Assembly (NCBI GenBank): GCA_037179385.1
Contig: CM074180.1
Span: forward strand, 31,911,455 to 31,975,454
DNA from: Holothuria scabra
Taxonomy: Eukaryota; Echinodermata; Holothuroidea; Aspidochirotida; Holothuriidae
Direction: 5' to 3'
Length of the DNA stretch: 64,000 nucleotides
Shown here: piece after piece, positions 1 to 13,800 of the stretch
How the letters are laid out: each line of letters opens with the position of its first letter
How positions within the stretch are numbered: the stretch's first letter is position 1
The notes under the pieces: model-generated
Database searches by the model: none
The model's input: only the letters and a program-made list of their open reading frames with translations
What the model was told of the DNA's origin: nothing
Position numbers and translations under genes: made by a program

Positions 1-1387
1 TCCAAGCCTGGTCCCTACACAGTAACTTGACTGTTTCATCAGAAGGCTGAAACTCAAATTCAAATTGCAGTATAAGTTGGGCCTTCACAAAACTACCCAG
101 GCTTACCAAGTTTTAGCCATTACATTTTTGACCACTACTGTGTATTCAGAATCTTTCATTGCAATTCCTTCTCAGTTTTCTTGAGATCTATAAATTTAAA
201 TGGGTTTGATGTTGTATTGCAGTGATACTTACTGTACGTGAAATAAACTTCATTACTAACTGAAGAGGGCTCTCAACAATGTCATAGTTTGAAAAAGAGG
301 AAAAAGCATTTTTGTCGAAAATTTTGACTAAAATATCCCATGGAATTACATAACATGTAACATCAACATGTCACTTTGAATATATCAGTATGTGATTCTG
401 AATCATTGAGAGCATGGCTGTCTGTGACAATAGAAGAAATGATTGAAAAATAAACTGAAAAATAATATTAAATTTGGACAATTACTGTTATTATTTTTCA
501 AAGAAAATGCAAGTAGTGGTGATTGCTATGTCTACTAAATGAGGAAGAAGTAAATTATTTAGTTTGGCACAATTTTGCAACAATTCATGGGTAAAACAAG
601 GAAGCTGCCACTCCGAGTGACAGATCCCTGGTAAAACTTGACCTTGTAACATGCCTGCATCACACAAAATGTAGCAAATCCAGTAATGGTCTAACAGTAC
701 CATCCTTGCCAACTTTGTCATTTCAGAAAACATGATTTGTAGCAGATTATGTACTTTGCACTGCTAGAACAACAGCAATAACATCACTGATTGGGATTCA
801 GGGAATGAAACTGTTCTCTTCCTCTCTAAATCTTACTTTTTATGTGGAAAACGTGAAGGTCTATGCAAAGATTAACTTTTAAAATTTTGCCAAGTGTTTG
901 CTTAGAACTATTTCTGATCATTTTTAGTATGAGTATAATTTTAATATTAAAAGTCATAAAAATGGAACATTCTGATTTTTATGGGCTTTAAAGCTCAGAA
1001 AAAAATAGAACTGTTCCACTTCAAAGGGAACAATTTGCAAGTATGCAGTACTTCTCTATACATGTTCTACCAGTATAAAAACTGCTTTAAAAGGAAAATG
1101 CAATCACTCAATCTCAATTAGTCTTGTAGGCTATCCTGTTTCTTGAATGGCACTTGAGTCTCACATTACAATATTTTTCCTGATCAATTGTGACACTCAT
1201 TACTGCTCACCTTACCTTGAATATTCAATTTTTAATTTCTGAAATATCATTAAAGATACTGGGTCGAGAAATGTTGGAGAAAATTGTGAGATTTAGATGT
1301 TATTTCCAAAAAAGTCCGCAACTACTGTTTTTGTCCTTTAAACTTTCCGCTTATTCACTTTATGCTCTCCTGAAAATAAAAGCATTA
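1..1387. other. PEX6 intron 8, no gene seen
   Basis: AT-rich. The part at about 1248-1345 resembles 34310-34405 (ATTGTGAGATTT and flanking matches), a worn dispersed repeat. The short open frames look random. Confidence 0.6.
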
Positions 1388-1735
1388 AAGGGAAATACTG
1401 TGTGTTTGTCTTCCAAGAAAATTCATCCCTTTAAAACTAATATTTATTGACCCAGGATGATAGATTATGAAAAATAAGGCAGTATGGTAGGTTTCTTTAA
1501 AGAAATAAATTTCCCACAGATAGAAATTCAGTTGTTTGTTGCTCAAGAATAATTTGATCACCCAAACTTTCGATATTTCAATGATGCAACATCCATGGCT
1601 CTTCTTGCACATAGTATTTTGAAGAGATGTAGCTATTGCTGGGGATTATGATTAAGACTGAGTTGTTGGTTAGTGTCTGAGCCATATTCTGTGTACTGGA
1701 GCCTTTTAAACACAATATTTCCCTTTTAAGGATAT
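1388..1735. mobile_element. MITE family A, copy 1 (348 bp)
   Basis: Ends are AAGGGAAATACTG and inverted AAGGGAAATATTG, flanked by TTA on both sides. The whole element matches 39331-39677 in reverse orientation, including GATAGATTAT, TTGTTGCTCAAGAATA and TAGTGTCTGAGCCAT blocks. It lies in PEX6 intron 8 just 30 bp from exon 8. Confidence 0.78.
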
Positions 1736-1765
1736 GCCCCTTCATAATCATGTTCAGTTACTCAC

Positions 1766-1867
1766 AGCTGTTCGTTTTGCTATGTGATCAAAATTGACAT
1801 CAAATGCTGTAGGGATGTCTTCACAGAGAGCTTGCAAAAGCTGACCCCTCTCAAATTCTGTTGGTGC
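1766..1867 (-). CDS. PEX6: PEX6 exon 8 (D1 lid start)
   Basis: 102 bp, exactly 34 codons, phase 0 both sides, flanked by CTCTCCACAG and GTGAGT. It encodes APTEFERGQLLQALCEDIPT...FDHIAKRTA, which continues the exon 7 product into the small helical lid of D1, matching the family pattern P-E-QR--IL-AL...--LA-RCA. The next exon, expected to begin GF or similar, is left of the window. Confidence 0.92.
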
Positions 1868-4800
1868 CTGTGGAGAGAAAAGAAATTCTTTTCATTAATT
1901 AGAGTCAGGGGATAAAAATAGTTATAATTGTCTTGATGGATGAAGTACATGTAGGAGGATGAACTTTACAGAGATATAATTAACGTCTTCTGCATTATTG
2001 CCTAACAGAACAACACTAGAGTAAACCCCATTAGCCAGAATTTAAAAAAAAAATTCAACAACAACTGATCATGTTACACTGCTGCCCAATTCTCTGACAG
2101 AGATGAAATTCATCTTGATTCCTGAAAACTTGTATTGTTGAAAGTCACCTATGTGGGACACACTGAAAAGCTGTCCTGTGCCAATAGGGTACCTTCCCCA
2201 ACAAATCTATTAGGTAACCCATGAGAAATTTTGTGCCATGAAAAATCGGCACTCAAACTGGGCAATAGAGCTTCAAACTGGGTGATTCTTTGACGTCATC
2301 TGACCGCAAGAATCTTAATGACCTTCACTGGCTGGCTGGTCGTAAACTCTAGTAGAGGCAGACCGGAATCACCACATTTGGTCTGAAAACATTACTTTTT
2401 TAGTAATTTACTATGCAGATATGAAATCTCTGGAATTTGTAGTACCATCTTGATCTGTTTCCTGTCTAGGTTATGTACAAAAACGACAAAATGAGGAATT
2501 TAAATAAAAAGAATAAATCGCAGAGAGATCTGTTGGCTTGCAAAATCTGGCAGATTTTGCTTTGAAGTGTGATCGTTATTTTCACCTAATGTTGACCAAT
2601 TTTTCCGTTTCAAGGTTTAAATTAGTGTCAACTTGTTACGAGATTTTCGTTTTTATGATTAAAAATGCAAAAAAAAAGAAATAGTAGGTCAACTCCATCA
2701 AGCGCAGTAACATGCGCTCCGACCGTGAAAACCGCAAGAATTCACCAAGGTCAGGCTTTCATGTTGGTCTCTGAACTAAGGCCTTTGTCCAGATTTCATG
2801 CCAGCATTATTTCTAATGCTGAGGCCTTCTTCTGCGAGATTCTACTCTAGCTTATGGACCACTTGAGATTCTTTTCAACATTTTCTGTCACAAAAATACC
2901 AATAAAAGCCGTAGCCTACTTTGACCCTTTGCTATGGTTTTACTGCAAAGCCCTGTTTTATCATTGATACTGTATATACCTGTATACATTTAGAGTTTAC
3001 GGCTGCAAAACTATGCATTGCAGTATTTGGTCCTGGAATAGATCTTTTTAACCTTTCATGTTGTGAAATCATGTTTTGGGTACAGAACAGGCTTGAAGAG
3101 AAAATTTTTTTACATATGTATACCCTCTTTGGTTAAAACAAAAGCAAATACAGTATGGTGGTCTCCATGAAGAAATAGGTGGCCTTTTCAAATCATCAGA
3201 AGAATGAGAAGATTGTTGCATCTCCTGTTTATCTTAATCTGAAAGTCATGCCCCAGCTGGCAGCTCTTCTAAGAGGATTAATGAATTGTTGGCTAGCCTG
3301 GATCAACAATTAATCCTTGTGTGAGCATTAGACTAGTATATAATAAATCCATTGTGACAGTAGTTCAGCTGTGTCCAAACAATATGCTTGGTATTCAAGT
3401 TTATGTGCTTAGGCAGACAGATACTGTAGATGGAGCAAAGTGTGAAACAGGAAGTCAGGTTCAGAACTTTATTACAGCACCTTTTAGGCAAAAACTGTGG
3501 TGTCAGGTTTGCAGTTTCTTTAAGGCAGGAATTTCATACGTCCAAACGAAAAGAAAACAACGTACAGCACACAGTAATTGGTGTAAACCATGTGCAGCTC
3601 TGAAATAGGCAACAGACCTGAATGGACAGCGGTGATGAAGACAACAAGGAAGAAGACATGGATAACAAAAAAGTTAAGGTTTTTCTTTACAATATGATTC
3701 CAAATATAGTTTGCAAAGCTCGGCAATTCTAATGTGAGGCTTAGTATTCCTGGAGCATGTACATACAGTTCTTTGTACATGGAATATTTAGCTCAGTAGC
3801 CCCTTATTTAGGAATATTTAGACCCTTAAGTAGCAAATGGGTTAATTTTTATCAGCTTTCAGTTCAATGGTTGCCATATATGCCACGTTTTGAGAAGAGA
3901 AAAACTGGAGGGTTTGCAGACCATAGATCAGTGATAACCTGCACTGCATGATGTTGATGAGCTTCTGTAACTATAATCACTGCTGTAATTTAAAATTGAA
4001 TGCATAATCAATACTAATTACTGACCTTTTCCAACTTGTATCAACCTATCTAGGTAGACCTTTTCTTGAACATTTTCAGTTGACAGAACTAGTATTTGTT
4101 GTAATTAACAAGTCAGGACTGTTTTATAAATGCATTGGTTGTAACTGCATGTGCACAAAATGCTCAATTTTCCCGGGACTAACTGCTCTACTAACACAGT
4201 GTACAATTTCCTTTGCTTGTACTTGAAGCTTTTCATACAGTAGATGTTTGCCCTAAAGTAAGTCCATTCCAATAATAACATCTCAAAGATAAAACCGAAC
4301 AACTACAATTTCATTAAAAAGACTCGATAAGTGGAAATCAATATTTGTCAAAAGTATCATTATATACATTAGTTATGCAGATTTACTTAGACCCATTAAC
4401 AACAATTTTATGTGCCTGCCATTGTTTAGAAGCTCTCATCATCAGATTCTTCAGCGTTCTCTAAATATTCTTTGAAATTGAGGTGAAAATAGAAGCAAGG
4501 TGATATATTAAAGGATGACAGTATCTCCTGAAGACAAAATGCACTTTCGAGGGATAATTTACAGTACTTAAGAGGAAAGTAGCCATTAGTATGGTCAGTA
4601 TCTAGTGAAAACACACTGTACCATTCACAGAGTTATTAATGGCCTGCTGTACTTCAGTTTGGCATTACTGTATTCATCATTTTACATTGTACGCAAGTGC
4701 ATTTCGAGAAGACAATTGTGTTTTATAATTGTAGCTCTCAGTGACCAAAAGCAGGTTTGTTTTCTTTTGTTGGATATACAGTAACAGGCTCAAACATATT

Positions 4801-7800
4801 TATGCATCAACATCTTGGAAGACATCATACATAGGTTCCTCTTCCCAAGTATTCTGTGAAAATTTTATGGATATCCTGAGATCTTTGCTGGATATCACAG
4901 CCTCAAACTAATTTGCATACCAACCTCTTGGAATACGCCATACATAGGTTCCTTTTTCCCAAGTCATTCTGTAAATAACTCCTCATCACCTGCAAAGTAC
5001 AAACCTTCTGTAGCTTATGTCTTTTACAACTTTGAGCAGAGCAGAAAGTGGAAAAAACACTTGGATAAAAAATTTTAGACAAGGATGAAGACTATATTCA
5101 ACACCATTTTTTGTCAGAAAATGTTATGCAGACTGGCAATGGAATGACCTACCTCACACATACCACAAGAATATTGCAAGACACAGCACATGTGATACCA
5201 CCAACTCATGAAGTCATCAAGTAAACCTGCCATAGACTTTTGAAAGGATTTGCAGATATCAGAAGACATAAGGAGATCAATATTTTTCTGCTTTTGGACA
5301 TAAACACAAAGAACAGTATAAACAGCTATCAGGATACTATCCATCCTTGCATTTTTTGTTTTCAATTCAATCCATATCATAGAATCAACATTTAAAATAA
5401 AGTAATCTGTGAAGAATACTTTTTTTTTGTTGAAAAATCAGAACCAAACCACTTATAATATTTTGACACAAGGACTGGCAGTTATATCTATAGCCACTTC
5501 AACAATTCAACATGGAAACTGTGAGAAGTATATGTCTCCTGGATAATGTTGTGTCCATCTTTAATCAATAAATGTTTTTAACCTGTCTGAGTAAAATATC
5601 CAACAACTGAGAGAAAAATTTAGAGTATGACAAGTTTGGTTCAACGTTATTGAAAAAAGTGATACACAATTCAATAAAAGCTCAACAAACTTTAGAATGG
5701 ATGAACTACAGTTTTTTCCTACACAAATAGTAGAGACTATTTCTCTCCCATTTGCTACTGCCCTATTCTCTGTGACAATCACTATTGTATTATTGTCAAC
5801 CCTTGGAAACACCTTGGTGATTCTATCTATTTTACGGAAAAATGTCTTGCGACATTCGTCAAACCTTTTATTTGCAAACATGGCATTTGCTGATATCCTG
5901 ACAAGTTTCTTTGCTGTTTTGGTCTTTGGAGTACGCTTTCTGTGGCCAGACTTTCTACTTGATAGGGAAATACAATGCGAGATATGGCTCCTTTGTTATA
6001 TATCGTGTACAAATGCTTCCTTGACAACATTACAGTGTCTCAGTATTAATCGTTATCTCTTGATTACAAGGCCTAGGTTTGTCTACGAACGTTTCTTTAG
6101 CAAAATTAAAACACAGATGATGGTTGCAGCAATTTGGATCTGGTCATTCCTCACATCATACCTGACCTTATTTGTCTGTGGAAGTGTGGAGTACACTCCC
6201 TCTTTAAATGGCTGCTATACGAAAGAGGGTGATCTACGATCCTGGACTTGTTTGACTGTAATCATCGTAATCAGTGTCATTTCCTGCATCTTCATCATGC
6301 CAACTTTTTCAATTCTAACTTTGTGCACAATACGGAAATCTTACAAGAGGGTTCAAAATGTCCAGCTAAACCCTATTTCTGCAAAAAACTGCATCCTTTC
6401 CAAACATGAGGTGGCAATAACTAAGATGATGGTCATTGTCTTAGTACTTTTCATCCTTTGTTGGATTCCCTATTGTGTCACCCACTTTGTCAATTATCAA
6501 AAATTCCACTCAAAAAAGGTCAATTTTGTTGTAGCAACAGTTGCCTTGATGAACACTGCTGTAAACCCAATCATTTACACATCTATGAATAAACCACTAC
6601 GATCCTCTCTTCTGGAGATGATGTCAATTAAGTAGGAGTTACAATTATTATAGATTCTTAGGGAATGAAGTAAAAGTAGCAGCAGGGCAGGTTCTCCTTA
6701 AAGGGCTTCTTTGATTTGGTTCATGAAATTCAACAAATTTTTCCACCTGTTTAAGTTTTCTTCCCATACTAATGACAAATGGTCAAACTTAGACAATCCC
6801 CATATCCTAGTGCATAAAAATAAAGTTTTATGAGTGAGTACTTCAATTCCGTTTTCAAAAATTCATGATAGCAGACATTTCATTAAATTATGTACAACAA
6901 CCATTACAAGTAAGGACACCACAAAATTAAAAATTTTAACTTATTCCATTTATATATATATATGAAACTTATTATGCTAACTACAAGCATTGTCATGTGG
7001 AAGTGACCCCTTTAACACCCTCATTAAGTCATCGATATCAACTCAATGAGCCCCTTTAATTTTTCACAAAGAAGGAAAACATTAACACCTGTGGTGTAGC
7101 CACAGAGGTGGTTTGGGGGGTCGAAACCCCCCCCCCATGACCCAACCTTGCAATGCAAAAAACACCTAAAATAGCAGGTTTTTCTCTCTCCCCGTAGACT
7201 TTTCCCTAATGTCCCGTCCTAACCCCCTCCCGTGCCACAACCCTGGCTACCCTACTGATTGACATGTAATATTGTCTGGTTTGTTGAAAAGATATTATGA
7301 ATGATACGGTACTCTAGTTTCATTTTATGAGGGAACTTATAGGATATAAGGGGGTAACATGACTGAGTCTGCAATTGTTGAAACTTTTTTATACAGATCT
7401 ACAGAGTCTGCATGTATCAGAGACTGTATGATATCTGAGAACTGACTGACTAAATGCACACAAGAGTTAGTGAGGACACTGTAAAATATAAATCAGCCAC
7501 TTTTTAGAAGAAAATAGTGGCGTATTTTGTTTATTCTTTCCGATATAAATTTATTAACACCCCACAAACATACAATTTTCCTTGGGTGCATTAAATGCAA
7601 CTCCTTGTATTAAAATTTCCATACCTTTCTTTACAAAATACAATGCTGCTCTTGCAATTTGATGAATTGCAGCTTTGCAACAATGATAAAATTATTATCC
7701 ATACCTTGTATGCAGTACATGGAGCAGAACCTTGTAGCTCATTCATGATTTCTATTTCAAAAAAGATATTATGCTTATTGAAAATTTTGAATATCCTGTG

Positions 7801-10800
7801 TTTACTGATATCTATGTTTTGTTCTTTCCAGATGAAATCAATAAAAATCACTGAACTCAAATGATTTTTAAGGTGAAAATTGATTTCTCTAGCTATTCCA
7901 ATCACAATCTAAGAATGACACAAATTTCATTATCATCAGAATTGAAGATTTTCCTCATGAAGAGATAAAAGTTTGTTCTATGATGAGGGAAAATTTTAAA
8001 GTGTGGTTTAATAAGTTATGGCATACATACAGTATTTAATTCATATCGAATTTACTTGTCTTTGTTTGGAACCAGACAATATCAAATGCAAAGTCATATT
8101 TTGGTTGCAGTTTCTATGGATACTGTATGTCAAATCCAAGATAAGGTTTTGACTTAAGAAAGGTCTTAATAGCAAAACAACACATTTCATTTCATGGGGA
8201 CTGAAGACTGTTGGCAAGAACAACAGACAGAAAATAAATGATTTTCCTGAGTTTGGAATTGCTTGCTTTGTTGCTTATATGTGCATTTGTTTTGCAAAAC
8301 TGACTACTTTCTGTTCTGAAGTTAACCATTTTAAACAGGAAAAAATTTCATGTAAACTTAAAAAAAGAGATTGCAAAACCATAAAAAAATATAATCTACT
8401 TTGATGTAATGAGGAAATTTTCAGCATCATCTTAATGCACAAATATATGGTTCAACTTTTAATCATCAAAACTACCGCAGTAAAATTCAGTAAACCTACA
8501 GTACAAGTCATATTCCAAAATGGACTTATCAACTACTGAACCACAAATTGAAGAACCAATGGCATTACCACTGGTCGTACTCCTCTTTGTCCTGACAGTT
8601 GGGATAGTAATTATGGCATGTGTTGGAAATATTGGAATTATTCTTTCAATCTTTAGGAAGAAGGCTTTGCGTCATCCTGCCAACTTACTACTGGCAAACA
8701 TGGCGTTGACAGATTTTTTATCAACACTGTTTTCGTTGCCTTCACTAGGTGTGAGATTTATCTCGCCTGACTTTTTGAAAGACAGAGAAACATTTTGTGA
8801 AATATGGTTGTTCCTTCTTATGGCAACCATGTGTTCATCTTTGCTATCAATGCAATGCATAAGCATCAACCGTTACATGTTTATCACAAAACCTCGACAT
8901 ACCTATGACAGATTTTTTAGTGAAAGAAAAACAGTAGTAATGGTTTTCATTATTTGGATATGGTCTGCAGCAATTATTTATCTAACTTTATTTGTATGTG
9001 GAAATCTTGAATATTCAGAGACGTTGAATGGCTGTTATTATCAAGAAGGTCATCCTCGTTCTTGGTTTTGCTTAATTGTGGTCATCATCGCTAATATCTT
9101 TCTATGCATTTTCATTATGCCAACTTTTGCTTGCCTCACCCTAAAAGCTATTAATAAATCTAGAAAGAGAGTGCAACAACGAAAATTTAGCAGGACCAAA
9201 TTCCACACAAAAGCAGATTTTCAGTAAAGAAGAATTAGCCATTACTAAAATGATGTTGATTGTCCTTGCTATGTTTCTCATTTGTTGGTTACCATACAGT
9301 ATTGTACACTTCACAAGTTATGAACAATTTCCTTCGAGGAATTTGAGCTATGCTGTGATTGTGTTTGCATTAATGAATAATGCAGTCAACCCTTTGATCT
9401 ATGCCTGGAAGAACAAACCTATCCGTAAATCACTTAAGGAGATGGCCTGTTTCTAGTCTACATTTGGATCACCAGTTACATGGTCGAGCCATCAAGTTAC
9501 ATGGTTGAAACATCAATTTCAACATGGTTGAAACATGGTTGAAACATCAAGTCTTGTATACTGTATTCAGTACATATTTGAATTGCTTTTGCTTTAGCAA
9601 CATTTGGAGGCAAATTTTTTCATCAACAGTTCTCTTAAATAAGACCAACCCCACAATATTTTTATCTCTTCCTTGTGTGGATACAAACCTAATACTGCTT
9701 GAGGATGTCCTGATGAGAATACAGTACTTTGTGAAACAGGATTACAGTATGAAATAAGACACTCTCAGTGCATGCTGTGTAATTTGAGCTACTATGTATC
9801 TTCTGAAGCATTTGAGAATCAATAAGCAATTACCAACTGAAAGTTCTGCTTTTCCTGAATCAAAAATGTATTTTGGGGTTTTGAGTTTGTGTTTTCATGT
9901 ATAAACCATTTTGAAACAGCTGGCAGGCAAAACTCTGCTACAGCTTAGTGACAACTATGGGTGAATGCAGTGCATGGTTGCACTGTACTTGAAACTATAT
10001 TTGCTTTTTTAAAACCATCCCCCCTGTAGAATGTGGGTTGTAAAATATGTCCGCAGTATTTCTTGTGTGTCATAAGAGGGGACTAAAGTGAAGGACTTGC
10101 ACATCATTTGAACTGCATTTGAAACCAAACGTAACTTGAACCTTACATGCATTTAAACTTGAACCTACATTTCAAGAAGGGATCCAGGGGAGGGGGTCTA
10201 GGGGGTCCAAACCCCCCTCTACTCTTGGCCACCAAACAATTTGAAACATGAATTTAAAACATGTATGTCAGAAGCATAGTTTTCCTTACAAATCAGGCAT
10301 GTGTTCTCATCCAGGAGAACATAGCTCCCAAGTTCCAAGAGGCTAGATGCACGTCCAACTGATCTGTCCATTGGTGGGTCGCCGGCCTGAGGGAGGGGTT
10401 GTTCCCTTGCTTTTTTGAAAATTTTTGAATATAAGAAGTATCTACATGCAAAATGGTGGCACTTTTTTGGCAAATCAGTCAACACAACAGTCAGGTCACC
10501 ATTAAAAAATTTCAGTACAGTACTGAATTTTTTGTGCCGGCAGTAACCTAGAAAAATATTGTATTGAGAGATTTGCCAAAATAATATTATGCAGATACTC
10601 ACATATGTGCAATGACTAAAACCTAAAAAAACTAAAACATTATTTTTGAGGTAAATTTTGGTGTGGTACCGGCACAGTTTGCAAATGTCACACTCAGTGT
10701 GTCACCGATGGTCGTACAGTACCATGCATGCTGCTGCAGAAAATTTCCAATATCTCCGTACATCTGGCATGGCATTCTAGCCATGACAACATATACTGTA

Positions 10801-13800
10801 GGCCTAGCCATGAACATCAAGAACTGTCAAGAGAGTTAAAAACGTTCAGGAAACTCTGAGATAAGCCCCGCCTATAACCCGCATAGTGGTCATTTATTTT
10901 CCCTATTGAATGCTGCCTTGAAGGACACTATTTACGCAGTGACAGAAATGTATTCCATACGTGCTGCGAAGGTTAGCCGATAGCGATGCTGCAACAGCAA
11001 ACATAGTACGTACCTAGGCCTATGCATTGTATAGCAGGGCAAGCAGTTGAATGTGCTGTGAGATACGATTTACTGAATTTGTATTTATCGGTAACTTGAA
11101 GCTGAATTATTTGCTAATTTGTGTGGTTTCTAACTAAGAATACTTTGCAGATTTGAAATGCGGGTTTTTCAGAGGGCTGGCCGGGTCAGCGGGTTTGGGT
11201 GTCCAAATGCGGGTCACTTGGGAGGTATGGGAGAAAGGAAATATAACTCGCATGTGACCTCCAAAGTGCCTAAAAATCTTTCATATATTTGAATCAAGTT
11301 ACAGTAGATATACATAATTATATAATCTAGTCTGAGATATGCCCTGACAAGTCATCCATGAGACCGAATAATTTTGAAAGCTCCATAAGTGTACAGTGCC
11401 ATCATTTTTATAGTCATTGCTGGTTACGAGTACATGAAGTAAAGGTCACACATCCACCTTACCTACTTGACAGCTGAGACCTGGCTGGCACTGTCTATGG
11501 TTATTGAGAAAGCAGAGTGGTCAATTCCAGCTGCTGTCTACCACTGTGATTCACATGTACATGGGTTCCAACTCCCTTCAGTGTACACAAGTCTTTCTCC
11601 AAGCTTTCCTCCCGCTTGAAATTAGACTTGCCACTAACTTCGGTTGGTCAGCTGATAAAGTTGGTTGTGGGCCAGACTGAAGCGTCCACAGTCACCAGTA
11701 AAGGCTAGCCAACTTTACCAGGGCTCCAGCTGCAGTAGCTCTGGTCCCCAGTGAAAATAATGGGAAGAAAGTTATGTCTTGTAGTCCCTCACTACTGAGG
11801 AAAAAACTCAATGTCCATGGATTCATATTCATTGTAGAAAGTTTATTACTTTTCATGTGCTAAAGTGCATAAAACTGCAATAATTTTCCTCATACCATTC
11901 CGCCAGGACAGCGATTACACTTCAGACTTCCCTAATTTTCCCTAATTTTGTTGAACTATGTCATTGTATATACTTGAGTGGTGAAACAAATATATGAAAT
12001 GAGACTTGGGACCCCACCCTGGAGAAAATCCTGCATCTCTTCTTCAAACATGTTTGATCTAGTGACACTATATAACACATTAAAAACATATCTAACTATG
12101 GAACCATGGGAATTGATAATTTGAAGATAACCTAAGTTGCATAGATCTGACCTAAAATGAAAGAACATCACAAGTTGTCAAGCTCTTCCAGGTGGGACCA
12201 GAAAGGATAATCCCACAAGAGGTTGGGACACATGAAGTTCATGCTATATATACAGTATGAGCATGGTGTGGCTGTAACATTGCAACAGGGTAGCACCAAT
12301 CAAGATTACAGGATCAAAAACGTAATTCCATTTTTTTTTTCCAACACCCCATCACCAGTATCTCTGCCTCAAGATAACTGCTCAAAGGGAAGAAAGAATG
12401 GTGGTGGTGATAATGGTGATGGTTGGGTTTTCCTTGATGTTGCAAGTCTTGAAACCTTTTTTTGCCATTTCCAGGAATCTAGAATTCAATTTTATTTTAA
12501 GTAACAAATTCTGGAGACCTAGCATCACAAAGTTTGAAATTTCGGGGGTTGTGCCAAACCAACAAACTATCTGGGGTAAGCAACAAGTAGTGTACGGTAT
12601 CAACTTAATGTGTAGTGAAAAACTTGTTTTGTTCTTGTATCAATTAAACAACATTAATTACACACTACTGGATTTGAAAAATTTCTCAATTTTCTCCCTT
12701 CAATATATTTATCTGTAATAGTATTATGTACTTGTCATACATTCCTACTGTTATTTAGAACCTGGTCTGGTGAAGTTATCATATTTCTTGCAATTTATTG
12801 CCAAATTTTTAACAATTGCTTACAATATTTTTGCAAGGACTACATGACATATGACTGTACAGGGAAAATTATGTCATTACTACTTAAATAACTTCATTGC
12901 AACCTTGAAAACTGAAACCTTTTTCATAATAAAGTAGGCTAAAAATCATGTGAAGATGTGCTTGTTATTACTGTAGACTTATAAAAGCTACTCTGGAGTT
13001 GGGTTTTTCCTCTCTTAATAGTCACCACTGTAATAAAGCTACAGTATGCAGGACCCACCGACTTCCTATACATGGACAGTGTAAAAAGCACACTAAGATG
13101 GCTGTCTGCTTTGGTTTTGTGTCAATGTTTGGACTTGATCACGTATACCGCCACATTTTGCAAGAAAGTTGAAACATTTTTGAAATATGGCAAGGTCAGG
13201 TCAAAATCCCTTCACTTCTTGCAAGAATATGATGTTGCTTCCCATTCAAGTTTAACTTTTGTTTAAAATATTACAAAGTCGTTGTCAAATCAGACGATTA
13301 TAGGTTCAAGGCAGCCATCTTGGTGCATTGTCAGTCGGTGGGGACCAGTTACAGATAGGATGTACATGTTACATGCTCTTTCCATGTATACAAGTCCGTG
13401 GCAGGACTACAGTACTTTTAACTCTACCAACTACACATGTATAACATACTGTATGTTGAGAAGTAAGATACAGATAATGTACAGTAGGCCCCTATAAACA
13501 GTATTGGTAGAGTTGAGGGGTCACTCCTAGCAGAGAGCCGTGACTCTGAAGAAGTGGACAGCCTGCTTTAGGGAACTGGTTATTTGCTATGTAGATAAAG
13601 TTAACAAATATTGCTTCCTTTGGGTTACTTTTAGCATTTAATATGCAATTTTTCTGAAAGACTATGTGAGACACTGGAAAGGGCCAATGATTTTCTGCTT
13701 CAAAAAAAAGCAAATTCCGTTTTCATATTTAAAATTACATTTTTTCCGTTTCAATCTTCTAAAAATTCTGTTTCAGTACAGAGTGGTATATAATGGGGCT

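Noticed and set aside
9228..9249. A small intron between the two halves of the second GPCR
   Set aside because: 22 bp is too short, and the two frames overlap in an alignment with the intact paralogue; a one-base indel explains it.
10219..10602. A 127-codon minus-strand frame
   Set aside because: No motif or splice context; the start lies in unremarkable intron DNA.
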